Positions 6,002 through 7,113 of a DNA stretch of 7,113 nucleotides are shown in pieces. Each line of letters starts with the position of its first letter. The first letter of the stretch is position 1. Source of the stretch: Actinomycetota bacterium (lineage in GTDB: Bacteria > Actinomycetota > Thermoleophilia > Gaiellales > Gaiellaceae); assembly GCA_013696185.1 (NCBI GenBank), contig JACCZA010000005.1:1-7113 (forward strand). Reading direction: 5' to 3'. Position numbers and translations under genes: made by a program. Under the pieces are notes generated by a model. That model was not told the DNA's origin. It did not search any database and was given only the letters and a program-made list of their open reading frames with translations.

Positions 6002-7092
6002 CGAGTCGGGCCGAGACCGCCGGCCGCATCAGGCTCGCGCGCCCCGACGTGGGCGCCGAGGAGGCGGCGGCCGTCGCGGAGGTGCTCGAGTCGGGCCAGC
6101 TGACGATGGGCCCGAAGGTGGCCGAGCTGGAGGCGGAGCTCGCGCGTGTGTGCTCGGTCGAGCACGCGGTCGCGGTCTCGTCGGGGACGGCCGCGCTCCA
6201 CCTGGCCGTGCTCGCGCTGGGCCTCGAGCCCGGCGACGAGGTGATCCTCCCCGCCTACACGTTCCCGGCGACCGCGAACGTCGTCGCGCTCGCCGGCGCC
6301 CGCCCGGTGCTCGTCGACGTCGACCCGCGCACGATGAACCTCGAGCCGGGCCGGGTCTACGACGCGGTCACCCCGGCGACCCGCGCCGTCATCGCCGTCC
6401 ACCTGTTCGGCCGGCCGCTCGACTGGGAGGCGCTGCAGAGCGCGGTCCCGGCGGAGCTAGCGCTCGTCGAGGATGCAGCCGGCGCGCTCGGAGCGCGCTG
6501 GCGTGGGAGGCCCTGCGGCGGGCTCGGCCTGATGGGCTGCTTCTCCTTCCATCCGCGCAAGATCGTGACGACGGGCGAGGGCGGGGCGGTCACGACGAGC
6601 GACGAGGAGCTCGCCGGCGCGATCCGCCGCATGCGTCACCACGGCATCGAGCCGCACGGCAGCTTCGAGATCCGCCGCCCCGGCACGAACTACCGGCTCT
6701 CCGACATCCAGTGCGCGGTCGGCATCCCGCAGCTCCGGCGCCTGGACGACCTGCTCGAGGCCCGCCGCCGGGTGGCGGAGGGGTACACGGAGCGGCTCGC
6801 CGGACTCGTCGAGACGCCCTCGGCCGACGAGGGCGACACGCACGGCTGGCAGGCCTACGTCGTCCGGGTCGACCGGCGCGACGAGATCCTCGCCGCGCTG
6901 CGGGCCCAGGGCATCCAGGCGCAGATCGGCACCTACGCCCTGCACCGGCTCTCGGCCTACCGGGACGAGGGCCCGTTCCCGGGTGCGGACGCCGCCTTCG
7001 AGCGGGCGCTCGCGCTTCCGTTCCACACGAAGCTGACCGAGGACGAGCTCGACCGCGTGGCGGGCGCCTTAACGACCGCTGTAAGTAACTGA
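5998..7092 (+). CDS. DegT/DnrJ/EryC1/StrS-family PLP sugar aminotransferase
   Basis: A 364-residue fold-type-I aminotransferase, the normal length for the family. It transfers an amino group, usually from glutamate, to a keto sugar nucleotide. Motifs: GQLTMGPKVAELE (33-45); SSGTAALHLA (61-70), which binds the PLP phosphate; EVILPAYTFPATANV (81-95); PVLVDVDPRTMNL (103-115); HLFGRPLDW (135-143); VEDAAGALGA (157-166), with D159 for the PLP ring nitrogen; FSFHPRKIVTTGEGGA (182-197), with K188 as the Schiff-base lysine; and GTNYRLSDIQCAVGIPQL, the substrate-side loop. All key residues are present. GTG at 5998 overlaps the SDR stop by GTGA, so the two are translated together and probably act in sequence. 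The gene ends with two in-frame stops (TGA TAA) inside an AT-rich inverted repeat. Which carbon is aminated cannot be told. Confidence 0.92.
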   Translation: MTSRAETAGRIRLARPDVGAEEAAAVAEVLESGQLTMGPKVAELEAELARVCSVEHAVAVSSGTAALHLAVLALGLEPGDEVILPAYTFPATANVVALAGARPVLVDVDPRTMNLEPGRVYDAVTPATRAVIAVHLFGRPLDWEALQSAVPAELALVEDAAGALGARWRGRPCGGLGLMGCFSFHPRKIVTTGEGGAVTTSDEELAGAIRRMRHHGIEPHGSFEIRRPGTNYRLSDIQCAVGIPQLRRLDDLLEARRRVAEGYTERLAGLVETPSADEGDTHGWQAYVVRVDRRDEILAALRAQGIQAQIGTYALHRLSAYRDEGPFPGADAAFERALALPFHTKLTEDELDRVAGALTTAVSN

Positions 7093-7104
7093 TAACTTAC
7101 TTCG
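7081..7104. repeat. AT-rich inverted repeat over the aminotransferase stop codon
   Basis: GTAAGT (7081-7086) and ACTTAC (7095-7100) are perfect inverted arms 8 bases apart. A second register pairs AAGTAA (7083-7088) with TTACTT (7097-7102). Stop codons occur here in all three forward frames (7082, 7086, 7090, 7093). The low GC stands out against everything around it. It is too AT-rich to be a classic terminator. It could be an operator for the next gene or a scar of insertion, and the window ends too soon to tell. Confidence 0.4.
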
Positions 7105-7113
7105 CGTGGCCCC

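Noticed and set aside
1..7113. CRISPR array, insertion sequence or rRNA
   Set aside because: No regularly spaced direct repeats, transposase motifs or rRNA-like stretches were seen on either strand.

Overview
The window is very GC-rich DNA. GTG serves as the start codon of most genes, genes overlap by GTGA, and three genes have no Shine-Dalgarno sequence but a TAnnnT box 6-8 bases before the start codon. With an SSI-type protease inhibitor also present, this points to an actinobacterium, possibly a deep-branching lineage such as Thermoleophilia. The lineage is inferred from style only, since no marker gene is present. The content is part of a surface-polysaccharide (exopolysaccharide, capsule or glycan) biosynthesis locus.

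Left arm, minus strand, read from about 5000 down to 1. A small secreted or lipid-anchored protein of the subtilisin-inhibitor (SSI) fold (4999-4586) comes first. It is followed by a tightly packed operon: ATP-grasp ligase 1 (4566-3358), a NodB-like polysaccharide deacetylase (3361-2720), ATP-grasp ligase 2 (2723-1689) and a GT4-like glycosyltransferase (1704-772). These four genes overlap by 4, 4 and 16 bases. After a 167-base gap with strong hairpin potential comes a polysaccharide flippase (Wzx/MOP type) that runs off the left edge of the window.

Right arm, plus strand. A NAD-dependent sugar epimerase/dehydratase (5030-6001) overlaps a DegT/DnrJ/EryC1/StrS-type sugar aminotransferase (5998-7092) by GTGA. 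The two arms are divergent from a roughly 30-base region (5000-5029) that holds a candidate -10 box for each direction. The window ends 21 bases after the aminotransferase, inside or just past a short AT-rich inverted repeat.

How the genes may work together. The SDR and aminotransferase are a standard pair for making an amino-sugar nucleotide, the glycosyltransferase and flippase assemble and export the glycan unit, and the deacetylase could trim N-acetyl groups. Two unrelated ATP-grasp ligases beside these suggest that an amino acid or other carboxylate is joined by an amide bond to a sugar amine. That is an inference from gene content, and no substrate can be read from the sequence. Every coding region in the window is assigned. 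The only gene-free stretch longer than 30 bases is 605-771.
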